The notes beneath the pieces were generated by a model. The model made no database searches. It saw only the letters and a program-made list of their open reading frames with translations, and had not been told where the DNA came from. Below, one piece after another: positions 42,780-53,230 of a DNA stretch of 64,000 nt. The stretch comes from Meta bourneti (Eukaryota > Arthropoda > Arachnida > Araneae > Tetragnathidae), in the NCBI GenBank assembly GCA_933210815.1, contig OW119923.1, forward strand, positions 95,775,474-95,839,473. The letters are read 5' to 3'. Each line of letters opens with the position of its first letter. Within the stretch, counting starts at the first letter, position 1. A program made the translations under genes and the position numbers.

Positions 42780-44030
42780 ATCTGATTAAGAGTTGCTGTG
42801 CGTCGTAGCATCGAAACAGGCTTTGGATGTGTTACTTGGGAATTGCTTGCCAGTCCACTTGAATACGAGTTCACATTTCATTGGTACTGGCTGTTGGGGA
42901 CTTTGAGGTCTACTTGCCGAGTGACCATTTCCCATATATGTTCAATGGGCGATGTGTCTGGAGGACGTGTAGACCAAGGGAAAAGCTATACCTTCCGTGC
43001 TGAGAAGAACGCTTTATCATTACTTGCAGCATGTGGTCGAGCTTTGTTTTGCTGGAATATAGCGTCAAAGGTGATTTGGAGGAAAGGTAATTTCTTTGTT
43101 ATATGGTTGTTGTTAAGGTTACACTGAGTTCGTAGCGGTAAAGGCGCCCCCTGTAACATTCCTAACAACAGCTCGGTATCAGAGGTCAACAGCTCGGTAT
43201 CAGAGGTCAACAGCTCGGTATCAGAGGTCAACAGCTCAGTATCTCAGGTCAACAGCACGGTATCTGATGTCAACAGCTGGGTATCAGAGGTCAACAGCTC
43301 GGTTTCTGAGGTCAACAGCTCGTATAAGAGGTCAACAGTTCGGTATCAGAGATCAACAGCTTGGTATCAGAGGTCAATACCACTGACCTCCGGCTGAAAA
43401 TTCCCGAAACATCTGTCTGGGCCGTCCAGATGGTTTTTAGGGGTACAGGTGATTGAACTGGTTCCCTGAAAAATCTGGGGACAGAGAACTGTTGCCGAAC
43501 TCAATCTGAGCAGAGGTGTTTGTTATGTCTTCGTTTTGGGGGCCACGTCCGTTGATTGTTTCCATTTTTGCCTGTTTTGCAGAGCCCACGACTTAGGGAT
43601 ACGAATCCCTATTGTAAGGTATTATCCATATCGCTATTGTAAATAAACGTTACTTTATTTACAATATAATTTAGGCTGTGTCGTTTTCATCGGCACGCCA
43701 CTCGGGCCACTATGTTATATCCCACACCATCCCTCCTGTATTAGACCATTATGGCGCTCTATGATGCATGTTGGAAGATTGGACTCACCACGATACCTTC
43801 TAATGCTGCCATTGTAGGCCAAGTGGAAATGGGACGCGTCCGAAAACACGGCATGTTGCAAGTTAGCTTTCTATTGTCTGTGTTCCCATTGAGGCTTCGA
43901 CGGTTTAATGCAAAGGAAAACCCAGGAAAAGAATGTGTGCACGCATCCCTCTGTGAAGCAAATACCGTCGAATTGTGGTATATAATGCATCGTCGGTTTA
44001 GAGCAGAAACGCATTAACTAACATTTTCGG
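42780..44030 (-). pseudogene. Decayed Tc1-like transposase split by a ~550-bp insertion
   Basis: On the minus strand, 43751-44017 translates with gaps to a Tc1-like linker and first-Asp region (TTIRRYLLHRGMRAHI, then VVFSDASHF-like text), and 42986-43150 to the second-Asp region (LPFLQITFDAIFQQNKARPH, with Asp changed to Lys). Part of the middle (GIMVWGGI equivalent) is around 43690-43720. Between about 43155 and 43670 the homology stops and a 21-bp minisatellite plus unknown DNA lies there. Many stops and shifts; not active. A distinct lineage from the three intact Tc1 copies. Confidence 0.6.
43166..43380. repeat. 21-bp minisatellite, about 10 units
   Basis: GGTCAACAGCTCGGTATCAG A units with point changes. 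The period is seven codons, so frames stay open through it (TSDTELL repeats on the minus strand). It lies inside the insertion that splits the Tc1 relict. Confidence 0.92.
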
Positions 44031-44112
44031 AGACGCTAAATATTTATTTTCATGATGGCGAGAAATACATAGTCACATTTCAGTGTGTTTTAAATGTGTG
44101 ATATAATATCTA

Positions 44113-44617
44113 TTAGGTTGATGCAAAAGTAAAGATGTCAAAAAATTCCCGGTTTTTTTGACAATTGAAGAAAGATTTTATTTACTAAAGATTACATTTA
44201 ATCAATATAGTATGTGTCGTTCTATTCGATGACCTCTCTCTCTCCGGTAGCTGCATAATCCCGAGCTCATAGAAGTTCTGAGGTTTCTGGCTAAAGAACT
44301 GATCCAGGAGACGAAACTTTCTGAACCAGGAACGGCACGTGAAATCGTCAACTGCACCCTCACCATACACAACACATATTATTTTGTGTCTGCGAAACAT
44401 TCTTGCCTTTTCGGAAATAAAAAAGTATATGTCGAAAATGCTTATTTTCTTAAAAACAACCCAATGACACAATTTTTCCCCAAGCATTCGCAACTCGCTG
44501 AAATTTCTTCTTTCAAACAACATCAAAACTTTACACATGTGAAGATGATAACGCTTCGGTTTTGAGATGTAATGCCATCTAGCGCTCAAAACGAGACGAA
44601 CTTTTACATCAACCCCA
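44113..44617 (-). mobile_element. Internally deleted mariner element
   Basis: The left end TTAGGTTGATGCAAAAGTAA and the right end (reverse complement GGGGTTGATGTAAAAGTTC) are typical mariner-type ends, flanked by TA. Length is about 505 bp against ~1.3 kb for a full mariner (family knowledge). Confidence 0.82.
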
Positions 44618-44631
44618 TACATCTGAAACAT
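44185..44631 (-). pseudogene. Mariner transposase remnant, N- and C-terminal parts fused
   Basis: The frame contains a helix-turn-helix region like that of mariner (CVVYGEGAVDDFTCRSWFRK) followed closely by the C-terminal tail (FFSQKPQNFYELGIMQLPER). The whole catalytic domain between them is deleted, leaving no DDD triad. Upstream codons of this frame run through the right inverted end and are not original protein. The element can only be mobilised in trans. Confidence 0.75.
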
Positions 44632-45245
44632 TTTATTTATTGACCTTAAAATTAATAGTTAGTCTGTAAGCAGTTGTACAGTAACGAAATTGTTTTGTCA
44701 GTGAATGCGTTTCTGCTCAAAGACGACGATATATGCACTCAAGAAACTTAAATGAAAAAGCATTCTGGCGCAACGAAACATCTATCTATTCCCCCGGTGC
44801 CCGAACGAAAATAAAGTCTTCCACTTTCTGATAAAATTCAAAGAAACCCAAACTAATATTTCTCTCAGCGCACCTCACGAAAATGCCTCTTCGGAACACT
44901 GCATAGGCAGACTTCCAGAAAAATGATCTCTTCCATTCACATACGCACTCGAGAAAAGCAGAGGGAAAAAAACACTCTCGCAACCACAGGGGGCCCGGAG
45001 CGCAAAACAGCATTTACTAAATAGCACAGAAAGCCGGAATAAGCCCGGATAATACGATTCGCTCGCTGTAAGGCCACGGGCTATAACTCGAGACGGCGCC
45101 ATCATCATCAAGGCCCAGGAATTGGAGGCTAAATTCGTGTAATCGGTCTCGCCACTGCTCATTTCGTGTTGCTACAGAAACTCGTCTTCTGCTACCCAAA
45201 TGGCTTCGTGAAGTTAGGGTAAATTAACGGGGTAAAATGAGAATG
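44618..45245. other. Unassigned, moderately GC-rich
   Basis: Overlapping minus-strand frames at 44786-45199 (75, 95 and 60 codons) show no motif. No repeat recognised. Confidence 0.4.
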
Positions 45246-45728
45246 TGCAAATTAACTCTGTTAACAAGCATCGTGTGTTTAATAGTGGGATATGATGGTT
45301 AAAAATATGCGTCGGTGGATGAGGATCGTTGTGTTAAAAGTTTTTATACGTCTGTATTTATTCCATAACAGAAAAGGGGGAAATTCTACTATTTCTGTAC
45401 TACTGTAGTTCTACTACTTCTGTAAATTAACTCTGTTAACAAGCATCGTGTGTTTAACAGTGGGATATGATGGTTAAAAATATGAGTCGGTGGATGAAGA
45501 TCATTGCGTTAAAAGTTTTTACACGTCTGCATTTATTCCATAACAGAAAAGGAATTCTACTACTTCTTACTACTGTAGTTCTACTACTTCTGTAAATTAA
45601 CTCTGTTAACAAGCATCGTGTGTTTAACAGTGGGATATGATGGTTAAAAATATGCGTCGGTGGATGAGGATCATTGCATTAAAAGTTTTTACACGTCTGT
45701 ATTTATTCCATAACAGAAAAGGGGGAAA
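45246..45728. repeat. Tandem triplication, ~173-bp units
   Basis: AAATTAACTCTGTTAACAAG begins units near 45249, 45424 and 45596. Each runs through GTGGGATATGATGGTTAAAA and ATTTATTCCATAACAGAAAA to TACTGTAGTTCTACTACTTC. The third lacks its end. Identity between units is above 90% by eye, so the expansion is fairly young. Confidence 0.9.
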
Positions 45729-45914
45729 TTTAACTCACAAACTGGGTTTTTTTTTCAAGAAATATAACGTTCATGCAAAGAAAAATGACTTAGTAGAATC
45801 ATCAGTCTAAAGATCACCACATTCTCGCTTCCCATTTTAAAAAAGCTAAAAAACTCATATCGAAAATTTTGGGTGTTTGTAAGGCGATGATATTGTTTTG
45901 GTTGATGTTAAATG

Positions 45915-46222
45915 GGGCCGAGGTAGTCCGGTTGGAAGAGTAGCGGATTAGTAACCGGAGTGTTGCAAGTTCGAAACTCGATCCAACCAAAGACCGTCGT
46001 GCAGAGGGGTTAGTGCATGTTAAATCTGCCGTGGCCTCAAACACCCTCGTGTTGGCGTGGTGTGGTGTGGTAGTTTCGAGAGAGTCCGGTGCCAGTCTAG
46101 GTGTTGCCTCGTCATCTGACCGTGGGTCCCAATTGTGGGGTGTTGTCCCTTCGGCATTGGTCGCGGACCGTCACCAATAGCCCTTTGTGTTACTCCAGTG
46201 CGACGTTGATTTACCCACCTTT
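45915..46222 (+). repeat. SINE-A copy 24, full length
   Basis: A well-kept head GTAGTCCGGTTGGAAGAGTA, then a duplicated box-B area (GTTCGAAACTCGATCC), body and tail GACGTTGATTTACCCACC. It lies between older copies of the 45.2 kb repeat unit. Confidence 0.9.
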
Positions 46223-46429
46223 TATAATAGAAAAGATGAGTTGTAGCTATTTGAAACCGGAAGAAAGACACTTGTGTGCCTTATTGGATTGTGAAATGGC
46301 TTTAAACGTAGAATTGATTTTATTTAAGTGGTTTCGATTTGAACTTTTGACAAGTATTCACAAATGATTTATAATACGCGTATAAATAATTTAACTGTTA
46401 TTTTTACGAAATGTGTAAATTAACGTGTA

Positions 46430-46661
46430 GCGTGGCTGGTTGTTTCGAGTTTTATGGCGCAAGGGCCATATTTGGCCATGCTGCGCCACACAGGACATAC
46501 AATATCAAGTAATAGACATACACACAATGAAAGTGTTACTGACACAGAAGAGAGAAATACACCCAGGGTGGAATACACCTGACAGGAATAGAACCTGCGC
46601 CGCCAACTCGAAGGTTTCTAGCGCAGTGAACTTATCCACTGTGCCACGATGGCCCCTAATA
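46430..46661 (-). repeat. SINE-B copy, full length with target-site duplication
   Basis: A second tRNA-related SINE. On the minus strand it starts with GGGGCCATCGTGGCACAGTG (box A), then GATAAGTTCACTGCGC and a box B GGTTCTATTCC. A non-tRNA body follows (TTTCTCTCTTCTGTGTCAGT, TGTATGTCCTGTGTGGCGCA), then a tail with GGCCATAAAACTCGAAACAA. Flanked by TAACGTGTA at 46421-46429 and 46662-46670. Confidence 0.85.
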
Positions 46662-46677
46662 TAACGTGTAAAGAATG

Positions 46678-46955
46678 TGTAAATTAACTCTATAAATAAG
46701 CACCTTAGCAGTGGGATATAGCTGTTAAAATATATGCATGGGTGTATGAGGATCATGCGTTGAAATGTTTTATAAATCTCTGTATTTTTGCATAATAGAA
46801 AGGATAAGTTATGGTAGCTATTTTTGACCGGCGTGTAGTAAGAATGGAATTTATGTGCCTTATTGAACGGTGAAATGGTTTAAATTGTGAATTTTATTTC
46901 ATTTTAACGGTTTGGTTTTGAACTTTTGACAAGTACGTTCACAAATGTTTTCAAG
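46678..46955. repeat. Older copy of the 45.2 kb repeat with extended 3' part
   Basis: TGTAAATTAACTCTATAAAT, GCAGTGGGATATAGC, GGATCATGCGTTGAAATGTT and GCATAATAGAAAGGATAAG match the tandem units. The extension (TGTGCCTTATTGAACGGTGA, TTTTGAACTTTTGACAAGTA) also matches 46222-46366, after the SINE. Confidence 0.75.
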
Positions 46956-47146
46956 CAGTAGCCGTTTTAATAATGTTGAGTGTTAATTTGTTATTAGTAT
47001 TGCAGATAAAATTGTTTTAAAAAGCCCCTATGGAGCAAAAAGCGTAATTACTTTTTTAAAAACAATCAGTTATATCTATTTGTTGGTCAGATTAGCAAAA
47101 CATCCCCGTAGAGAATTCCCCCCCCCTAAAAAAAACATCTTTCTAG
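46956..47146. other. AT-rich with a run of nine C
   Basis: CCCCCCCCC at about 47118-47126 is followed by a run of A. Nothing else is recognised. Confidence 0.5.
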
Positions 47147-47411
47147 AGTTCATGGTACTTTGAATGAGCTGAAGAGATCAGAGGACGAGGTCTCAGGCTC
47201 AATTTTCTATGAGAAGGCTATAAGCTTTATGAAGCTACAAATAAATGGCCACCTCAGAAAAAATAGTTTTCGCACTGTTTTCTGTAAACTTTGTAAAAGA
47301 GAGAGAGGTTTGAGTCCGGCAGCCCAACAGCTTGTGAACTTATTTCCTGTTGACCCGAAAAAGCACATCTCGTTTAAGCTGGAATCAGAAACTCACTTTG
47401 ATTCCCTTTAA
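47147..47411 (+). CDS. Speculative exon or ORF, unknown product
   Basis: An open frame of 83 codons from ATG at 47160 (MNELKRSEDEVSGSIFYEKA) ends at TAA. Upstream, CATCTTTCTAG could be an acceptor, keeping the frame open from 47147. Codon use is less AT-biased than the surroundings, and the peptide (KLCKRERGLSPAAQQLVNLF) looks protein-like. I cannot name a family. It lies between a poly-C run and a poly-G run (47471). Confidence 0.25.
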
Positions 47412-47940
47412 TTCAACTCTACATCAATAAGTCCAATTCAGAAATAGGAAACTTATTCTGTAGAGAAATCAGGGGGGGGGGGGTGATTTGATTATAATTA
47501 CACTATCGTGATGAAAAGTGACTAATTTGCTGTCAACGGTGTTTGATATGGTCAGGCATAATGTTTAAGGGTTTACTAGAGCTCCACATTTTCGGTAGTT
47601 GTCGTTGATACGAGATACAAGAACCAATGCTAAACTTTCAAAGGCTGAAAATTTATATTTGTCAATGATATTTCCAAACGCTCTCGCAGTCTATATTGTC
47701 TATGACTTCCTTCAAAGAGATATCCAGACTACACAATCTGTCCAGTGAAAGAAGACAACTAGACATAACAAACAGGTTACTGCATTCGCCAAGTTATTTT
47801 ACTTTGACCCGTGAACCTTTGTATTTGGCAATTTTAACTATTTCACTTTCTTTCGTATAATGCTTGCAAGCGTTAATTAAATTTTACTGGAAGTTTTATG
47901 TTTTGGATTGTTTATCTTTACTGATTCATCAGCCTTAACG
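47412..47940. other. Unassigned; run of about twelve G
   Basis: GGGGGGGGGGGG at 47471 onward; the rest shows nothing. Confidence 0.5.
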
Positions 47941-48148
47941 GGTGGTTGGATTTTATGGCGAGAGGTCCATATTTGGCCATACTGTACCGAACACAGGGCG
48001 GACAACCTCAAGTAATAGGCATAAACACACGAGAAAAGCTTTACTGACACAGAAGAGAGAAATACATCCAGAGAGGAATCGAACCTGAGCCGCCTATAAC
48101 TCGTAAGTTCATAGAGAAGTGATCAAATCCACTGAGCCACGACAGCTT
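47941..48148 (-). repeat. SINE-B copy 2
   Basis: TTTTATGGCGAGAGGTCCAT, TACTGACACAGAAGAGAGAA, ATACATCCAGAGAGGAATCG and AACCTGAGCC; the head ends TCCACTGAGCCACGACAGC. No clear flanking duplication. Confidence 0.8.
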
Positions 48149-48436
48149 ATGATCTTAGTAAAAGAGTTCGAGAAAATATGAATAAAAACATTGTTTCTTC
48201 TCGGCGATTATAGCACATTTTTATGTTGTTCTATCACGTGATTATTTCGTCAATTTCCATGACAGGATATTGTTTCGGTTTTGTCTTTTCGTGAACATAA
48301 ACTTTTCAAGCATAAATTTGATAGAACATGTATACCAAGAAGTTCTACGAAGGCGAAAGAAATTCCAATAACCCATTCTGGATTTTCTAGTAACCCTGAT
48401 ATGGATCATGTAAGAGCACTTGGACAGAAAAAGAAA

Positions 48437-48480
48437 ACTAGCAGACCGTCTGGTTTGTTTACACTGAAAATCCCTCTCAG
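48437..48480 (+). repeat. Dispersed repeat Y, copy 2 (short)
   Basis: CAGACCGTCTGGTTTGTTTA then CACTGAAAATCC; the same sequence occurs inverted at 51362-51398. CCAGACGGTCTGG-type symmetry is built in. Confidence 0.65.
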
Positions 48481-49705
48481 CTATTTTATTGGACAATTAA
48501 ACAAAACAAGTTTGCAATGAAATGATATAACATCCTAGTTTCTATTTTATTGTTTACAATGTGTAGCAATCTTGTAATATTTCTCTTACTGCCATCAACA
48601 TTATAACGATCTTTAATTCTCATTAAGTGCAACTTGACTCTTGATAGTATGCTCAAAATATCAATTTCTAGGGAGGAAACATTGGACACTCGAAGCATCT
48701 TCGCTTATGAACTGCTGGGAACAGTATAATTTGAAAAGTTTTTTCTTTCACTTAATGACTTCTAAAGTTTTTAATTTTCTTAGATTCTTTTAAGTTTCGC
48801 TAATGATGCATGGGAAAATAACTGCAGTTTAAAGGTCAAAATCGAGGACATTTTTTCTCCTTGCTATTTTTAAATTATTTCTCTATGAATTTAATAATCG
48901 TCTTGCATTGTAGTTTTAACATTTTGTAGGATTTCTATTGTTAGGTGAAGAGATATACGCTCAGTTCAAAAGTTTACTCTTCCCATTTCATCTTAACTCG
49001 ATTTATTAACAATCTTATCGTGATCAAGATATGCACTCGAAAAGATAAGAGAAAGAGGCAGCATACAATAAGATCTTCGAAGAAGGTCAGAAAGCTTCTT
49101 TCACGCCATCTTTCCCAGTAACTCGATGTACTTTCGAACAAAAGAAATGTTCCAACAAAAGCAAAGCATTCGAAGAACGCCGCAGAAAAACGCTTCCAAT
49201 AAGAAATTCCAGGATAGAACAAAAGGAAGCAAAACAAAACCCCAGATAAAACAGCCCTAAACGCAAAAAATTCCAAAAGTCCCCAAATAACGGCGAAATA
49301 ATTCCAAAGAATAAACACGGAAGATTGCCACCAACAGTAGATATGACTGTGTATGAACAGATTATCTTCGCCGCTCACACTTTGCTATCTCTTTGCAAAG
49401 AAAGCTCCAAAGTGTTTTGGGAACGTCTGGAAGCCCAAACACAAAGGGGACTGGAGCAATGAGACGTGAACCCTGCTCCCTCGCTTGGAATTCTGGGAAT
49501 GGAAATAAAAAGTTAAACCTCGTTTGTCCCGAGTATTGAAAAGAAAAGGGCTTCCGCTGTTTTCACAGTATCAGTTTCTGTTGGACGAGATGTAATGATA
49601 CGTTCCACTCATTGGATATACAAACTCAGCGGCATAGAACAGTGCTCCCGCGCAGAAGATCAAGCTATTAGACTTCTCCTTCCAGCTCTTTGTGGCTGTT
49701 GTTTG
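48481..49705. other. Unassigned; one 134-codon hydrophobic frame
   Basis: The minus-strand frame at 48974-49378 is rich in Phe and Leu because the plus strand is A-rich. I see no coding support. The rest shows nothing. Confidence 0.4.
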
Positions 49706-50960
49706 GGCGATATGAAATGTTGAAAGGAATTTTAAACCGTGCAGAGTTTGAAGCAGTCATTGGTAATTACGAAACCTATTGTCAGGCTGGTCCTTGGAAT
49801 TTCAAAGATTCGGTTCGCCATTTTTATATTGATTATTCCAAGGATTTGACGTGGGTGTTTTCGAAAGAAACAATACATAAATTCATGCTAATTTTGGTAA
49901 AAATCCCAAGCTATTCAATTTGTTCTTTCAGCAATTTCAGACGTCGCTAGGATATGAAAGGTTGAAAAGAATTTTAAACCGTGAAAGATATGGCAAGAGT
50001 TGGAAGCAGTTGTTGGTAATTGCGATTCCTATTGTCAGGTTGACTCTTCTTGGATTTTGAAAGCGTCGGTTCGCCATTTTGATATTGATTACTCAAAGGA
50101 TTTGACATGAGTGTTTTCGAGTTTGATAGGAGCAGTAACAGGATAAACACAAGACAAATTCGTCCTAATTCTAATAAAAATAACAAGCTATTTAATTTAT
50201 CCTTTCAGCAGTGGCAGTCGTCGTTATGTGATAGGTTGAAAAGAATTTAAAAACGTCAAGGATATGCTAGAGTTTGGAGCAGTCATTGGTAATTATGATT
50301 CCTATGTCAGGTTGACTCTTGGATTTTTAAGGATTCGGTTCGCCATTTTTGTGTTGATTATTCCAAGGATTTGACATGGGTGTTTTCGAGTTTATAGAAG
50401 CAATAACAGGATAGAAACAAGACACAAATTCAACCTAATTGTAGTACAGCTATTGAATTTGTTCTTTCATCAGTGACAGTCGTTAGGATATGAAATGTTC
50501 AAAACAATTTTAAACCGTGAAAGGTATGCCAAAGTTTGAAGCTCTCATTGATGATTGTGATTCCTATTATCAGGTTCACTTGAATTTTTAAGGATTTATT
50601 TCGACATTTTTGTATTGATTATTCCAAGGATTTGACATGAGTGTTTCGGAATTTTAATAGTTAAGAAACAGTAGTAGAATAAACAAGACACACAAATTCA
50701 TCATAATTCTAGTAAAATAGTAATCTATTGAATTTGTCCTATCAGCAATGTCAGTCATAGTTGGGATATTAAAGGTTGAAAAGAAAACTAAACCATGAAA
50801 GATAGGCTGGAAATCTAACAAAACACTGTTAAGACCTTCTTTTGTTCTGTATCTTTCTAATATCTTTCAGTTTTAATTTGTTCTAATATCTTTCAGGATT
50901 ATATTCTCCAATTTTATTTTGATCACTCAAAGGATTTGACGACGGTGTACAAATCTACAC
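49706..50960. repeat. Satellite-like tandem array, five ~265-bp units
   Basis: TATGAAATGTTGAAAGGAAT at 49710 and its variants near 49953, 50224, 50489 and 50766 start each unit. Each continues through TTTAAACCGTGAAAG, TTCGCCATTTTTATATTGAT, TATTCCAAGGATTTGAC and CTATTCAATTTGTTCTTTCA. The first unit is open for 86 codons, but the others are not and differ by many indels, so it is non-coding. Confidence 0.85.
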
Positions 50961-51339
50961 AATCGTTATTTCGAGACAAATGTGCCTTTGAGTTCTGAAT
51001 GTTTTAGGAAAAATTGTGTTTGCAGTAACAAAAGTTATTTAAGTAATGAATCAATTCCATGCTTTTAGCAATTCGTTAATAGAATCGAGGGGGTGCATTT
51101 CAATTAACGTGTTCTCCCCATGGAAATAATTGCTGATTGTTAACATTATTTAAGCTTAATTATCTGCTTGTTTAAATGAACTACAAATCCATAAGCCAGA
51201 TTCTATTACTTAACTTCAAAATTAAAAATACAAAATTCAATCCACCTTCTAATCATAGACAGCAATCACGATAAGTCTTCGATGTCTTAACAAATTACTA
51301 CAATTAGCATCGTAACATCATCTGTGTGCTTCAGGCATG
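50961..51339. other. Older duplicate of the 52.5-52.7 kb sequence
   Basis: From about 51175, CATAAGCCAGATTCTATTAC, GACAGCAATCACGATAA and CGATGTCTTAACAAATTACT match 52540-52680. The rest is unassigned. Confidence 0.55.
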
Positions 51340-51515
51340 ATGTAAAACATTCAATTATGAGAAGGATTTTCAGTGTAAACAAACCAGACGGTCTCCGGAG
51401 ATTTCATTTCTGCTGTGCAAATGCTCCCTCGCATGGAACACAATCGAGATACCTTACTGTGTAGTTTATCGCATTTTTGGCAACGTTTGGCGTTTAGTCT
51501 AATTGGTGTCAACCA
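51340..51515 (-). repeat. Dispersed repeat Y, copy 3
   Basis: AAGGATTTTCAGTGTAAACA, AACCAGACGGTCT and, further on, TTGGCAACGTTTGGCGTTTA are the reverse complement of the 31.3 kb copy. It is the longest copy. Confidence 0.65.
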
Positions 51516-51819
51516 AGAAACAATCATTTATTAATTCGAATTTATTCTTTGAAATTTGTATTGCAGAAGAGCTGAAATCGTCTTCGAAAAATAAGTCAAT
51601 TGGCGTCATTTGCGTAATACTTACAGGAAATATGTTTTATAGCAGAAACACTACAACCACATGTTTAGCTTGCCAGAAAAGACTTTTCAGTGTAGAAAAT
51701 GGATAACAGCCCAAAATTCAGACTTTCGTTTCTGGCATGATGCGGACAATACATTTAAAGTTACCTTTACCATGAAAATAACTGTTCATTGCACTGTTCA
51801 AATGATTGTTTAACCCAAC
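51516..51819. other. Unassigned
   Basis: A 67-codon frame at 51503-51706 (+) has no recognised motif. Confidence 0.4.
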
Positions 51820-52010
51820 TAGTTTTTTTATTCTCTAGACGATGTATCTCATCATTAAGAAAACTGACCAGATCTTTTTGGACGGGAAATCTCGTCATTA
51901 GAAAATACTAACCAGGTCTTGATCTCGTCATCATTAAAACTTGGCAATACCTTCATGAGATATCTCGTCGTTAGCGTAATTGGTCAGATTTTGATGGAAG
52001 AGAAATTAAT
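51820..52010. mobile_element. TTAA-MITE J, decayed
   Basis: TTAACCCAACTAGTTTTTTT at the left, with units GACGATGTATCTCATCATTA, TGACCAGATCTTTTTGGACG and GAGATATCTCGTCGTTAGCG. The right end is lost; only 50 bp separate it from MITE K. Confidence 0.7.
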
Positions 52011-52062
52011 TACAATCTTGCAGTAGTACGTATGTGAAATAAATTTATTGCTGCCAGAGAAA

Positions 52063-52264
52063 TTAACCCTCCTGGTAGTTATCTCGACGAGGTACCTCGC
52101 CATTAGCAAAACTTACCAGATCTTGGTGGACGAGATATCTCGTCATTAGAAGAAAACTGATAAGATCTTATCATCATATCTTGATGACGAGATATATCAT
52201 CATTAGCAAAGTTGGCCAGATCTTGATGGACGAGATATCTCGTCGAAATCACTTGGAAGGTAAC
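52063..52264. mobile_element. TTAA-MITE K
   Basis: TTAACCCTCCTGGTAGTTAT to CGAAATCACTTGGAAGGTAA. Four units; the right TTAA has become GTAAC. Its right end is the start of a local triplication. Confidence 0.83.
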
Positions 52265-52570
52265 TTTCACTTATCTGCTAGTTACAATTACCAGTATATA
52301 AGCCATCTTCCATTACTTATTAATTGGCAAAATTGATCAGATCTTGGTAGAAGGGGATATATCTTGTCAAAACCACTTGGAGGGATAATTTCAATTATCT
52401 GTTAGTTACAATTACCAGTCTATAAGCCATCTTCCATTACCTATTGATTAGCAAAATTGGTCAGATCTTGATAGAAGGGGATATTATCTTGTCAAAACCA
52501 CTTGGAGACATAATTTCACTTATCCGCTAGTTACAATTACCAGTCTATAAGCAATCTTCCATTACCTAAC
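52200..52570. repeat. Tandem triplication of the MITE K right end plus flank
   Basis: Three units of ~121 bp. Each runs from ATTAGCAAAATTGGTCAGAT through AAAACCACTTGGAGG (the MITE end) into unique flank TAGTTACAATTACCAGTCTA and CATCTTCCATTACCT. The duplicated block therefore crosses the transposon boundary. Confidence 0.85.
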
Positions 52571-53162
52571 AACTCAATTCAAGAGTCCATTACCCCTGCA
52601 ATTACCAAACAGCAATTCCGATAACACAGACTGCGATGTCTTAACATAATTGCTGCAGTTCTCTCTCAACATCATCATTCACGGATTCGTTATAGATCCA
52701 AGCGGCATCTCTTTCAATCTTAGTGGCGAACAGCGCCAAATGACACTTGCTTCAGGATAATAAATGTAATTTCCTCGCCAAGCCATCCAGTCGTAACAGG
52801 CGTGAGAAACATCGCTGGCACCTTGGCGGCACAGCCTGAGAAGGATGAAATGATCGATTCTTCCAATCTGCTGCACAACCGTTGACTTATTCTCCGATAA
52901 GAGGACAATAGGTTGTGTATTATTTCTCGGGATTTATTCCTCAGATTCCGTGGATGACGATGGAGTGTGTTTACTTTCCAATCCAAGACGAGAATTACAG
53001 TTCTTGATGTTTGGATAAAAAAGTTCAGTCATTAATCTTCTCTCATAAAGGTGTTGGCTTCGTCTTGAAGATGGTTGGTTGATTGTTTTCTGGCTTTATA
53101 CTTTTGTACGTCTTAACGTTACCTAACTATTTTAGAATAGTTAAGAGAACAATATATTTCGG
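52571..53162. other. Unassigned; overlapping minus-strand frames
   Basis: Frames at 52679-52876 and 52720-52986 overlap in different registers, and neither is recognisable. The first ~110 bp match 51.2 kb. Confidence 0.4.
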
Positions 53163-53230
53163 ACCGCGGTAACCCGGTTGGAAGAGTAAGGGATTAGCAA
53201 CCGGAGCGTTGCGAGTTCGAATCGGAAATT
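53163..53230 (+). repeat. SINE-A copy 25, tRNA-like head only
   Basis: CGCGGTAACCCGGTTGGAAG, GATTAGCAACCGGAGCG and GTTGCGAGTTCGAATC are present, then homology stops. Box A and box B are both intact in this ~68-bp piece, so it looks like a tRNA gene but lacks acceptor-stem pairing. Confidence 0.8.

Noticed and set aside
43152..43720. Solo LTR (TGTAACATT... to ...TGTTATATCCC)
   Set aside because: The right edge reads as decayed Tc1 transposase on the minus strand and no target duplication is visible; left as an unknown insertion.
48974..49378. 134-codon hydrophobic frame, membrane-protein-like
   Set aside because: Phe/Leu richness follows from the A-rich complementary strand; there is no patterned set of membrane segments and no homolog I recognise.
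53163..53230. Possible tRNA gene (box A and box B both present)
   Set aside because: No acceptor-stem pairing; the sequence is identical in type to the head of SINE-A, so it is a truncated SINE.
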